Origin: Aequorivita todarodis | GTDB lineage: Bacteria > Bacteroidota > Bacteroidia > Flavobacteriales > Flavobacteriaceae | Direction of reading: 5' to 3' | DNA: 64,000 nucleotides | Assembly (NCBI RefSeq): GCF_028561335.1 | Contig: NZ_JAQQTG010000015.1 | Location: forward strand, 147,346 to 211,345 | In this document: positions 50,765 to 59,469 of the stretch, piece after piece | How positions within the stretch are numbered: the stretch's first letter is position 1 | How the letters are laid out: each line of letters opens with the position of its first letter | Translations under genes and position numbers: made by a program | The notes under the pieces: generated by a model | What the model was told of the DNA's origin: nothing | Seen by the model: the letters and a program-made list of their open reading frames with translations, nothing else | Databases searched by the model: none

Positions 50765-51862
50765 TCAATAGATTGCTGCGCTTGCTGCCACAAATAGGCC
50801 GGTGGCCGTTACAAAGCTCAGAAAAAATATAATGCTTAAAAATACAAATTTAAATAATGTCTGCCAGTTTCCTTGGTTATAAAATTTCCGAAGTGCCAGA
50901 TAAAAATATAATGGACCGACCAAAAGGAATAAAATGGGTTGAAAAAAATCCGAGCCCACGATTAGTTCCGGAATCCTAAAAATGACCATCGTCAAAAAAA
51001 TAAAACTGAATATATGGAACACAAAAATTACGTGTTCCATATAGGTGAATTTTTTTCGGGAATAGAGCAGCCAAAAGAAAAATGCGTAGAACGGGGTAAA
51101 AAAGAAAAGGAAGAAAGGGATTTTAGTTGAAATAAAATCTACGAAAGCTTGAGGTTTATACAGAATGTTATACCAAGTAATAGCCCTAGAATATAACCAG
51201 CGGTTTTTGAACGTATTATTGTGGCTCAAAGAGTTAAGTGCCGTAATGGGGTTTTTCTCTTTGGTGCGATAAAAGTAGGCAAAATACAAGGACATCCTTT
51301 TGGTTTGTCTGTCAAGAAATGGTAGATTATTAAGTTCAGCTTCCGAAAAATAAAAGGGAAGACTAAGTTGGGTTGCTTTAATGGAATCAATTCGAGAAGG
51401 TGATGCGAAAATACCGGGAGATTGATCCGCGAAAACCGAATCCAGAGGTGCCTCCCGTGGAGATTTAATGTCAAGCCTCAATATATTTTCTTCTGATGAA
51501 TTAAAAAAGCTGATAAAACCCTGCAATAAAAAATAGATGATCGATATACTCAAAAAGAACCGAAACGGATTGGCATATTTTAACCGTTGTCCGTTTACGT
51601 AATTGCGGGTTATAACCCCGGGTCGGAACAACAGATCTTTCAGGGTGTTCCGCAAACGCGAATCATAGACCAGGATACTGCTGAGGAATTCCGCGAAAAA
51701 ATCTTTTGCCGAAAGCTGCTTGTTGCTGTTCAACTGTGAGCAATGGGGGCAATAAATATCGCTTATGTCTAAAGGATGCTGGCAGTTTAGACATTTCGTG
51801 CCGCGATATTGCAATGATATTCTTCCCCTAAAATTTTCTTTTTTTTTGCGTTTCATTGCCAT
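50765..51862 (-). CDS. DUF3667 membrane protein with N-terminal zinc ribbon
   Basis: A 365-residue protein. A zinc-ribbon-like CLNCQHPLDISDIYCPHC (about 24-41) precedes the conserved RNTLKDLLFRPGVITRNYVN and KYANPFRFFLSISIIYFLL segments. At least four membrane helices lie after about residue 105, three of them after about 250. It is a Bacteroidota-specific family without known activity. ATG codons occur at both 51862 and 51856. It continues directly into apaG and lies 41 nt after the T9SS plug gene. Confidence 0.88.
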   Translation of the reverse strand: MAMKRKKKENFRGRISLQYRGTKCLNCQHPLDISDIYCPHCSQLNSNKQLSAKDFFAEFLSSILVYDSRLRNTLKDLLFRPGVITRNYVNGQRLKYANPFRFFLSISIIYFLLQGFISFFNSSEENILRLDIKSPREAPLDSVFADQSPGIFASPSRIDSIKATQLSLPFYFSEAELNNLPFLDRQTKRMSLYFAYFYRTKEKNPITALNSLSHNNTFKNRWLYSRAITWYNILYKPQAFVDFISTKIPFFLFFFTPFYAFFFWLLYSRKKFTYMEHVIFVFHIFSFIFLTMVIFRIPELIVGSDFFQPILFLLVGPLYFYLALRKFYNQGNWQTLFKFVFLSIIFFLSFVTATGLFVAASAAIY

Positions 51863-51903
51863 TTGAAAATAGGAAGCATCGCTTCAACTTAAATCCTGAT
51901 GAA

Positions 51904-53157
51904 TCAATTGTTGTTGATGGTTGTAGAATTCGCATAGCCCGCCCCGATGATGCGATCGTATCGCGCGCCCAAATCGCGGAAATAGACCACCACGGTATAA
52001 TCGTTTTCGGTCTGCCAAAAATCGCCGCACACGGCACCTTCATCAATACTTCCATCGCGGTTTACCACTACGTATTTATAGTTATAGTACCCTTGTTTGA
52101 AAAGACGGGTATTGCGGTAGGTGTCAGATTGTGGGTCGTATTTCATATAAGTGCTCCCGTCTATGGTCCAATTGTTGAAATTGCCGTAAATGTGAAGTTC
52201 CTTATCGCCCAGATCGTCATAATATTGAAGGTTGAAGTGCATGCGCACATATTCAGCCTCCAAGTCCTGGTTTCGGGCATCTACATTGCGGACCTGAAAA
52301 TTCCCGTTCAAGTCGGGATTGTAGGTATAGGGTCTGTCGTATCGTGGGATGTTTGTGTAAAGATAGTTTTCGTAAACATCCGTCAGTTCTATGGAGCGCA
52401 CGCCGTTTGTGGCGGAGCGCTCGTCTTTGTTGTCAAAGGCAAGATATTCGTTGCCGCCGCCAAAGGATGCTTCGGTGTCGTACCTATAGATCAACTCGTT
52501 GCCCATGGTGTATTGCGGGACCAAATCTGTAATGGCGGTTTTTAGGTTACTGTTTTGAAGCACCAGGGTTTTTACGGTTTGCTTTGGGTTTATCAATAGC
52601 AGGTCGGGTGAATTTATACTGAACTGGACCACCTGTTTCTCATTGATTACTTTCAGGTTGCGGGCGCGTTTTATTTCTACCCCAACTTTTGCAATGTTCT
52701 CCATGACCAAAAATTTTCGGGTAAATACAAGTTCGCCATCGCTATTGAAGATACTGAGCAGGTAGTTGCCGCTTTTTTTAATTTCCCGGGTATCGCGGTT
52801 GGGGATTGTGAGCTGGTAATGCGAAAATATTTGCAGGGTATTTATGGAGTTTTGGTAATCCTGAATGCGCACATCGTCAAAACCGTCCAGGTATTCGCTT
52901 TTGGAAAGATCTGTGGGTGTCCAGTCAAAATTGTAATGGGTTATGGTATAATAGTAATCTTCCTCATCGCCATTGAGCGCGTCGAAAGAAAGTGTTAGCC
53001 GGCTCCCCAAGTTTATTATGGGCAGTTGGCTTTGATCTGTACCACCGCTGAACTGGATGGTACTGATGTACGGGGGTTCTACTTTTTCAATTATTTGCGA
53101 GAAGGCAGGAAAGGCGATGAGCAATACAAGAAGGGAGGTGGCAAGTGTTTTTGACAT
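51904..53157 (-). CDS. Type IX secretion system plug protein (formerly DUF5103)
   Basis: A 417-residue secreted protein with signal peptide MSKTLATSLLVLLIAFPAFS. Characteristic family segments follow: EKVEPPYISTIQFSGGTDQS, ISHYQLTIPN-like strands (SHYQLTIPNRDTREIKKSGN), and the C-terminal ELHIYGNFNNWTIDGSTYMK with EGAVCGDFWQTENDYTVVVY. The protein family contains the Plug that closes the periplasmic side of the SprA outer-membrane translocon in gliding Bacteroidota. The genes for the other T9SS parts are not in this window. Length is normal. Confidence 0.88.
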   Translation of the reverse strand: MSKTLATSLLVLLIAFPAFSQIIEKVEPPYISTIQFSGGTDQSQLPIINLGSRLTLSFDALNGDEEDYYYTITHYNFDWTPTDLSKSEYLDGFDDVRIQDYQNSINTLQIFSHYQLTIPNRDTREIKKSGNYLLSIFNSDGELVFTRKFLVMENIAKVGVEIKRARNLKVINEKQVVQFSINSPDLLLINPKQTVKTLVLQNSNLKTAITDLVPQYTMGNELIYRYDTEASFGGGNEYLAFDNKDERSATNGVRSIELTDVYENYLYTNIPRYDRPYTYNPDLNGNFQVRNVDARNQDLEAEYVRMHFNLQYYDDLGDKELHIYGNFNNWTIDGSTYMKYDPQSDTYRNTRLFKQGYYNYKYVVVNRDGSIDEGAVCGDFWQTENDYTVVVYFRDLGARYDRIIGAGYANSTTINNN

Positions 53158-53288
53158 AACAAGATTTTAAAAAGCTAATATAAACAAATTTTGTGCCCCT
53201 TCCATTGGGTTTTTGGGAATGCGGGAACCGTTTTGGGATTTGTGCGTTTTTTTAATTTGGAAACCCTTAATCTATTGCAGCCCATTTT

Positions 53289-54227
53289 TTAATTCTTATT
53301 TGTTATTTCCTTTCCTATTCGGATATAATTTTCCTTTATGATTTCGGGCATATTTCTCGCGCCAATTGATGCTGGGCTGTCAAAACCACTTGGCCAAAAG
53401 TAACCCAATATGGCAATGGTTTTCGGTTCCGCTTTTGCCAATTCATAATAACTATTGGCTACTCGGTCCATTTCATTTAATGCGATTCCTCCAAAATCTC
53501 CGTGCAATGAACTGATATAATGGGTATCCATAATAATTACCAATCTTTGGTCAGCATTCGTAAACTTTGATTTTAGATTATTCAATTCGTTCAAATAATC
53601 AACATCCGATTTTGGGTCTTTAACAAAATAGTGGTCAAAACCCACCCAATCCACCGAAGTTGGCACTTGCAGTTGGTCGATTATTGGATAAGCCTCAATG
53701 ATCATTATTGGAATTTCTGGCACCGTCAACTTCACATAATCGGTTGCGGATTTCAATTCCGAAAATGAGATTCCGTTCCAGGTTGGCTCTTCCCCAATGT
53801 AAAATGATTGTACCATACCGTTATTGACCTGCAGATTATTAGTATTTATAAATTCGTCCCATCTCGATCGATAGTCCGTTCGCAATCCATATTCGGCACC
53901 GGAAGGACTTGAAGTGCCCACCAGTTCAAAAAATATCTCCGATAAATGCAAAATGCTTTTTACCTGTAAATCGTTCATCGCCGTCAATCTTGAAACAATA
54001 GTATCGAAAGGATCCACAACCAAAATATCGGCAACATTTGAGAATCCGAACACTTCGTCAATGTAATTTGTTTTCGGTTGATTATCGGTTGGGTCGTCCC
54101 AATAAGTGTCAATTAACGTAAATCCAAAATATTTTATATGTGAAGAATTGAGGGGCGGTTCGGGTTGATTTTCCGTGTGGCAGGAAAGCAATAAAATAAT
54201 AGCGAATATTAATGTGAATCTATTCAT
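53289..54227 (-). CDS. Lipoprotein with TIM-barrel glycosidase-like features
   Basis: From the ATG at 54227 the protein has 312 residues with a lipoprotein signal MNRFTLIFAIILLLSC (Cys16); a frame starting at 54338 adds 37 unlikely residues. The mature part shows a (beta/alpha)8-type rhythm with FYIGEEPTWNGISF (acidic pair at 146-147), VDWVGFDHYF (193-202), and VIIMDTHYIS (230-239). This resembles clan A glycoside hydrolases (Glu at strands 4 and 7). The second catalytic Glu is not obvious, so an inactive or unrelated barrel is possible. It stands alone. Confidence 0.7.
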   Translation of the reverse strand: MNRFTLIFAIILLLSCHTENQPEPPLNSSHIKYFGFTLIDTYWDDPTDNQPKTNYIDEVFGFSNVADILVVDPFDTIVSRLTAMNDLQVKSILHLSEIFFELVGTSSPSGAEYGLRTDYRSRWDEFINTNNLQVNNGMVQSFYIGEEPTWNGISFSELKSATDYVKLTVPEIPIMIIEAYPIIDQLQVPTSVDWVGFDHYFVKDPKSDVDYLNELNNLKSKFTNADQRLVIIMDTHYISSLHGDFGGIALNEMDRVANSYYELAKAEPKTIAILGYFWPSGFDSPASIGARNMPEIIKENYIRIGKEITNKN

Positions 54228-54560
54228 TTTGTGGTTTTTGAATCTGGCTGCAAGGGTTGGGTATAAGCACAGCAATTGCACTGATACCATAATTTGCGAA
54301 CTATTATTTAACTCCAAATATAAAATAAAAACGGCCATTTTCTCAGCCCTTCCGCGGCATTTCCAGTTTGGGGTTTAACACTTGGGTTCTTATTTTAACT
54401 TCTTAAAATGCGATACTATTTCATTGCCTTTTGTTCGAATCCCGCCTTCGGGAAGGCAATTTTCAAAATCGATTCTTTTTCGTAGCCATCCACTCCCTAA
54501 TTTAAAAACATTTTAAAATAGCCCCCACTACTTTTTAACATAGAAAATTATACCCTTTTA

Positions 54561-54592
54561 TTGTGCAATGGTATATTTAATTTATAAATTTG
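54561..54592 (+). promoter_or_regulatory. Predicted nqr operon promoter (TTG-N21-TAAATTTG)
   Basis: TTG at 54561-54563 and TAAATTTG at 54585-54592, 21 nt apart, upstream of nqrA with a leader of about 68 nt. It lies in a 439-nt gap (54228-54666) that otherwise holds no gene I can see. Confidence 0.55.
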
Positions 54593-54666
54593 CACGCCCT
54601 TATTCCCCACGCATTTGTTTTGAGGGGCGAAAGGGTATTAAAAAGGCATTATTAATATCCATATTT

Positions 54667-56019
54667 ATGTCCAAAGACATTAAGATTAAAAAAGGTCTTA
54701 CCATTAAATTGAAGGGTGAAGCAGAAAAAATACTCTCCAGCGCCCCACGATCCAGAACTTTCGCAATAAGACCTTCCGAGTTTCATCTTATAACCCCAAA
54801 AATGGTGGTTCGTGAAGGTGGAAAAGTGCAAGCGGGCGATACCATTTTCTTCTCAAAGAGCAACGAGCTTATTAAGTTTGTTTCGCCAGTGAGCGGTACG
54901 CTTACCAAAATTGAACGCGGCGCGAAACGCGTAATCACAGAAATCATCATTGAGGCAGATCCGCAGGATACTTTTAAGGATTTTGGCATGTTGAGCCCAG
55001 ATACCGCAAGTGCCGAGGCTATTAAAAGCCACTTGCTGGAGTCCGGCTGCTGGCCGTTCATTATGCAGCGCCCCTATGCGGTTATTGCGGATACGGAGCA
55101 GGAACCGAGAGACATCTTTATTTCGGCATACAGCACGGCGCCCTTGGCAAACGACTTGGATTTTTCCTTAAAAGGAAAAGAAAAGGAATTGCAGGCTGCC
55201 GTAACGGCGCTTAGCAAACTTACCAAGGGGCAAGTACACGTTGGGGTTGACAAAAACGGAAGCTCGCCTTTTAAAGGTCTGAAGGATATTTCGCTTCACA
55301 ATGTTTCTGGGCCGCACCCATCTGGAAATGTGGGTACGCAGATAAATAAATTAGGCCCCGTTAACAAAGGCGAAATTGTTTGGACCATAGCCCCACAGGA
55401 TCTTGTGATTATCGGGGAATTGTTGCTTACGGGAAAATTCAACCCAGAACGCATCATCGCGCTTTCCGGTTCCGAAGTAAAAACTCCAAAATATTATAAA
55501 ACCCGAATCGGTTCCGAAGCGGCAACCTTTTTGTACGACTCCGGACTGAAAGATGAAAACGTTCGCGTTATCAGTGGCGATGTGCTAACAGGGAAAAAGA
55601 TTTCCCCAAAAGGACATTTGGGTTATTACAGCAACACCGTAACCGTGATTCCGGAAGGGGACGATTACGAACTTTTTGGCTGGAACAAACCCGTTTTCGA
55701 TAAAATTTCAACTTCAAGAGCGCTTACCTTTTCTTGGTTAATGCCGAACAAAAAATACGATCTTGATACCAATACCAACGGGGAGCACCGTGCTTTTGTG
55801 GTAACGGGTATTTACGAAGAAGTCTTCCCGCTGGATATGTACCCGATGCAAATGCTAAAGGCATGCATGGTTCAGGATTTGGACCAAATGGAAGCTTTGG
55901 GAATGTATGAAGTGGCCCCGGAGGATTTTTCACTTACCGAGTTTGTTTGCGTGAGCAAGCAGCCACACCAACAAATCATCAGGAACGGTCTTGATTTAAT
56001 GTATAAAGAAATAGGATAA
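54667..56019 (+). CDS. nqrA: Na+-translocating NADH:quinone reductase subunit A
   Basis: A 450-residue subunit; the start at 54667 opens MSKDIKIKKGLTIKLKGEAE, as NqrA proteins do, and a longer frame from 54568 would run through the promoter. NqrA is the quinone-interacting peripheral subunit without membrane helices. Segments FHLITPKMVVREGGKVQAGD and FVSPVSGTLTKIERGAKRVI form the N-terminal lipoyl-like fold. It heads an operon of six genes and lies 5 nt upstream of nqrB. The operon pumps Na+ out of the cell with electrons from NADH to quinone, in line with a marine lifestyle. Confidence 0.96.
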   Translation: MSKDIKIKKGLTIKLKGEAEKILSSAPRSRTFAIRPSEFHLITPKMVVREGGKVQAGDTIFFSKSNELIKFVSPVSGTLTKIERGAKRVITEIIIEADPQDTFKDFGMLSPDTASAEAIKSHLLESGCWPFIMQRPYAVIADTEQEPRDIFISAYSTAPLANDLDFSLKGKEKELQAAVTALSKLTKGQVHVGVDKNGSSPFKGLKDISLHNVSGPHPSGNVGTQINKLGPVNKGEIVWTIAPQDLVIIGELLLTGKFNPERIIALSGSEVKTPKYYKTRIGSEAATFLYDSGLKDENVRVISGDVLTGKKISPKGHLGYYSNTVTVIPEGDDYELFGWNKPVFDKISTSRALTFSWLMPNKKYDLDTNTNGEHRAFVVTGIYEEVFPLDMYPMQMLKACMVQDLDQMEALGMYEVAPEDFSLTEFVCVSKQPHQQIIRNGLDLMYKEIG

Positions 56020-56024
56020 TCGCT

Positions 56025-57224
56025 ATGGGATTGAAACAGAATTTACATAAGCTAAAGGAGAAGTACAAAGGCACCAAGATGGCCCCTGCCTTCAACGCAC
56101 TGCATACCTTTTTATATACTCCGAATGAAACTACGCATTCCGGTTCGCACGTGCGTTCGGCAGACGATTTAAAACGTACGATGAACACCGTGATCATGGC
56201 GCTTATTCCGTGTTTGATTTTTGGAATATTCAATGCGGGGTATCAGCATTATGCTGCAATTGACCATACATTGCGATTGGATCCTTTGGGCAATTTCTTT
56301 ACTTGGGATAATTTTATCTTGGGAGCTTGGACGGTACTGCCGTTGGTAATCGTTTCCTATGTAGTGGGTCTTGGCGTGGAATTTATTTTCGCAATAATAA
56401 AGGGCCACGAGGTAGAAGAGGGATATTTGGTAACGGGAATGCTCGTGCCGCTTATTGTTCCTATTGATATTCCACTTTGGATGCTTACCGTTGCGGTAAT
56501 CTTCGGAGTGGTTATCGGGAAGGAAGTTTTTGGTGGAACGGGAATGAACATCCTGAACCCGGCGCTTACCATACGTGCCTTTTTGTTCTTCGCCTATCCA
56601 ACCTGGATGAGTGGCGATAAAGTATGGGTACACGGTGCAAAAGCTATGGCCGGCCAGCCCGATGCTATTTCTGGGGAAACAATTTTAGGAAGCTTGGCCC
56701 AAAATCATGAACCTATTTATAGTGTTTGGGATATGTTCTGGGGCTTTATTCCAGGATCCGTGGGCGAAACCTCTACTTTTCTTATCCTGCTTGGCGGGCT
56801 ATTCTTGATATTCACCAAAATAGGAAGTTGGCGAATTATGCTTTCCGCCGTACTTGGCGCGCTGGCTATGGGGCTTATCTTTAATGGCGTTGTAGATGCG
56901 GGATGGATTAAAGAGGGCAGCAGCTTCTACGGACTGATGAGCGAAACCTACTGGCACCACTTAATTATTGGTGGTTTGGCCTTTGGTATTGTATATATGG
57001 CAACAGACCCCGTAACGGCATCGCAGACCAATAAAGGCAAATGGATCTATGGTTTTCTCATTGGGTTTATATCGGTATTGATTCGGGTATTCAACCCAGC
57101 ATATCCGGAAGGGGTAATGCTTGCAATATTGTTGATGAACGTATTCGCACCAACCATAGATCATTATGTGGTACAAGGAAATATTAAGAAGAGAATGAAA
57201 CGTTTAAAAGCTAAAACAGCGTAA
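56025..57224 (+). CDS. nqrB: Na+-translocating NADH:quinone reductase subunit B
   Basis: A 399-residue membrane subunit with about ten helices. The covalent FMN site is the Thr in AISGETILG (about residue 219), within the SG-x-T flavinylation motif, and GTGMNILNPALTIRAFLFFA is conserved. NqrB carries riboflavin and FMN cofactors and takes part in Na+ translocation and quinone reduction. No defect is seen. It lies 5 nt after nqrA and 2 nt before nqrC. Confidence 0.96.
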   Translation: MGLKQNLHKLKEKYKGTKMAPAFNALHTFLYTPNETTHSGSHVRSADDLKRTMNTVIMALIPCLIFGIFNAGYQHYAAIDHTLRLDPLGNFFTWDNFILGAWTVLPLVIVSYVVGLGVEFIFAIIKGHEVEEGYLVTGMLVPLIVPIDIPLWMLTVAVIFGVVIGKEVFGGTGMNILNPALTIRAFLFFAYPTWMSGDKVWVHGAKAMAGQPDAISGETILGSLAQNHEPIYSVWDMFWGFIPGSVGETSTFLILLGGLFLIFTKIGSWRIMLSAVLGALAMGLIFNGVVDAGWIKEGSSFYGLMSETYWHHLIIGGLAFGIVYMATDPVTASQTNKGKWIYGFLIGFISVLIRVFNPAYPEGVMLAILLMNVFAPTIDHYVVQGNIKKRMKRLKAKTA

Positions 57225-57226
57225 CC

Positions 57227-57976
57227 ATGGCAAAGTACACAGATAAAAACTCATACACCATTATCTTTTCAGTGATTATGGTTATTGTAGTGGGATCACT
57301 TTTGGCCGGGGTTGCTCAAGGACTAAAGAGTAAGATTACACTGAACGAGCGTTTTGAAAAAATGCAAAACATCCTTTACGCAATGGGTATAAACGAAAAT
57401 GAGGGCGAAGGCGACGTTACCTTCGTTTCTACCGATAAAGTGGAAGAGGCGTTTGCGGCAAATATTAAAAAGCAGTTGGTTATCCAGGGCGATAAAGTAA
57501 CTGAAGACCCAGAGGCTTATTTAATAGATATTAAAAAGGAGGAAACCAAGGCAAAGGATCCAAATTACCAGCGCAGATTGCCACTGTTTGTTGGCGAAAA
57601 AGATGGGAAAACGCTGTATGTAATACCTATGAGGGGAAAAGGGCTTTGGGATGCCATTTGGGGTTTTGTAGCCTTGGATAAATCGTTGGTTGTACAAGGG
57701 GTCTTTTTCGATCACGCAGGTGAAACCCCGGGACTGGGTGCCGAAATTAAACAGCGCTATTTTATGGACGATTTTAAAGGCGAAAACATAATGGATGGAG
57801 ACGCTTTTAAAGGCATTACCGTAGCAAAGGGCAATAACGACCCCATTAACGAGAACAAAACCGACAATAAGGTTGACGCCATTGCCGGAGCGACCATTAC
57901 AGGCGATGGTGTAACGGCTATGATAAAAAAGGACATTAGAATGTACTTGCCTTATCTAAAATCTTTAAATCAATAA
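57227..57976 (+). CDS. nqrC: Na+-translocating NADH:quinone reductase subunit C
   Basis: A 249-residue subunit with one N-terminal helix (about 10-31) and a periplasmic FMN domain. The flavinylation motif is DAIAGATITG, with Ala in place of the more common Ser before GAT; the acceptor is the Thr of GAT (about 223). HAGETPGLGAEI (163-174) is the conserved FMN-binding loop. It lies 2 nt after nqrB and 3 nt before nqrD. An ApbE-type flavin transferase, needed to load the FMN, is not in this window. Confidence 0.95.
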   Translation: MAKYTDKNSYTIIFSVIMVIVVGSLLAGVAQGLKSKITLNERFEKMQNILYAMGINENEGEGDVTFVSTDKVEEAFAANIKKQLVIQGDKVTEDPEAYLIDIKKEETKAKDPNYQRRLPLFVGEKDGKTLYVIPMRGKGLWDAIWGFVALDKSLVVQGVFFDHAGETPGLGAEIKQRYFMDDFKGENIMDGDAFKGITVAKGNNDPINENKTDNKVDAIAGATITGDGVTAMIKKDIRMYLPYLKSLNQ

Positions 57977-57979
57977 ATT

Positions 57980-58624
57980 ATGGCACTTTTATCAAAAAAA
58001 GACAGCAAGCTAATTTTAGATCCGTTGGCGGACAACAACCCAATTACCATCCAGGTTCTGGGAATTTGTTCTGCATTGGCAATTACCGCCCAGCTTAAAG
58101 CCTCTATCGTAATGGCCGTTTCGGTAATATTTGTTTTGGGAATTGGCAACGTAGTAATATCGCTTATGCGAAATATTATTCCCTCAAAAATCCGAATTAT
58201 CGTGCAATTGGTAGTAGTAGCTGCGCTGGTTATTATCGTAGATCAAATATTGAAGGCTTTTGCCTATAGTTTGAGCAAGGAATTATCAGTCTTCATTGGT
58301 CTGATTATAACCAACTGTATCATTATGGGGCGTTTTGAGGCTTTTGCACTTGGTAACGGCCCGTGGAGATCGTTTCTGGATGGTGTAGGTAACGCCGCCG
58401 GTTATGGGCTTATCCTTATAATAGTTGGTTTCTTTAGAGAATTGTTGGGCTCGGGAACGCTTTTGGGCTTCAAGGTATTGGGCGATCCAATATCAAAAAC
58501 CGGTTTATATGCAATAGGCTATGAAAACAATGGGTTTATGCTCTTGTCGCCAATGGCACTGATCGTTATCGGTCTTATTATTTGGGTACAACGCTCAAGG
58601 AACAAAGAATTAATAGAAGAATAG
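57980..58624 (+). CDS. nqrD: Na+-translocating NADH:quinone reductase subunit D
   Basis: A 214-residue subunit with six helices, including the conserved LIITNCIIMGRFEAFALG and SFLDGVGNAAGYGLILI. NqrD and NqrE form an inverted pair with a half-channel and bind an iron or 2Fe-2S centre with cysteines (GICSALAIT near 29 and TNCIIMGR near 112). Length is normal. The following nqrE gene is separated by a 103-nt repeat tract, unlike the other junctions of 1-5 nt. Confidence 0.95.
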   Translation: MALLSKKDSKLILDPLADNNPITIQVLGICSALAITAQLKASIVMAVSVIFVLGIGNVVISLMRNIIPSKIRIIVQLVVVAALVIIVDQILKAFAYSLSKELSVFIGLIITNCIIMGRFEAFALGNGPWRSFLDGVGNAAGYGLILIIVGFFRELLGSGTLLGFKVLGDPISKTGLYAIGYENNGFMLLSPMALIVIGLIIWVQRSRNKELIEE

Positions 58625-58626
58625 CC

Positions 58627-58727
58627 AGTACGCAGTTTCCAGTACGCAGTAGCCAGTCTTACTGCAACGGCAAACTGCAAACTGAATACTGATTACTGAA
58701 TTACTGACGCACTGAATTACTGAGACA
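58627..58727. repeat. 7-8-nt tandem repeat filling the nqrD-nqrE junction
   Basis: AGTACGC-type heptamers (AGTACGC, AGTTTCC, AGTACGC, AGTAGCC, AGTCTTA) pass into CTGnAAn heptamers and then into 8-nt units (CTGAATTA, CTGACGCA, CTGAATTA, CTGAGACA) right up to the nqrE ATG. The tract holds the leader region of nqrE. Confidence 0.85.
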
Positions 58728-59468
58728 ATGGAACATATAGAGTTATTTTTTAAATCGATATTTATAGACAATATGGTATTTGCTACCTTCCTTGGAATGT
58801 GCTCATATCTGGCTGTGTCTAAAAAAGTGTCAACAGCTGTGGGTCTAGGCGCAGCGGTTATTTTTGTATTGGCCGTTACAGTGCCAATTAACTGGTTGCT
58901 CGACCAATATATTTTGAGGGACGGAGCCTTGGTATGGTTGGGCGAGGAATACGCATCTTACGATTTGGGTTTCCTTTCCTTCATCCTTTTTATAGCAACT
59001 ATTGCCACTATGGTCCAGTTGGTAGAAATAGTAGTTGAAAAATTTTCGCCTTCGCTGTATAACTCTTTGGGTATCTTTCTTCCCCTTATTGCCGTTAACT
59101 GTGCAATCTTAGGAGGCTCGCTGTTTATGCAGTCTAGAGAGATCCCTACCTTGGGATTGGCGCTTAACTACGGCATTAGTTCAGGGATTGGTTGGTTCTT
59201 GGCTATTTTGGCCATTGCCGCCATTCGTGAAAAAATACGCTATTCAAACGTGCCAGCACCTTTAAGAGGTCTGGGAATTACATTTATCATTACAGGCTTA
59301 ATGGCCATTGGTTTTATGAGCTTTGGCGGAATGTTGACAGGTGGCGACGAAGAAACCCCCTCATTGGATTCAAACCCTGAAAACATAGGGGTCCATTCCG
59401 AAGATATTCAAAAGAAAAATATAGAAACCGCACAAACGGTTGAAGTTTCAACTATAACGAAGCAATAA
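58728..59468 (+). CDS. nqrE: Na+-translocating NADH:quinone reductase subunit E
   Basis: A 246-residue subunit. It has the conserved [20 protein letters not shown] start and six helices with [11 protein letters not shown] and [14 protein letters not shown] carrying the Cys residues that, with those of NqrD, hold the metal centre. About 40 residues after the last helix ([20 protein letters not shown] onward) form a soluble acidic tail beyond the roughly 200 residues of proteobacterial NqrE. The start follows a repeat tract. It ends 1 nt before nqrF. Confidence 0.94.
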   Translation: MEHIELFFKSIFIDNMVFATFLGMCSYLAVSKKVSTAVGLGAAVIFVLAVTVPINWLLDQYILRDGALVWLGEEYASYDLGFLSFILFIATIATMVQLVEIVVEKFSPSLYNSLGIFLPLIAVNCAILGGSLFMQSREIPTLGLALNYGISSGIGWFLAILAIAAIREKIRYSNVPAPLRGLGITFIITGLMAIGFMSFGGMLTGGDEETPSLDSNPENIGVHSEDIQKKNIETAQTVEVSTITKQ

Positions 59469-59469
59469 T

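Noticed and set aside
51856..52545. 229-residue plus-strand ORF
   Set aside because: Antisense to the T9SS plug gene, with unlike-protein composition (very Val/Ile-rich).
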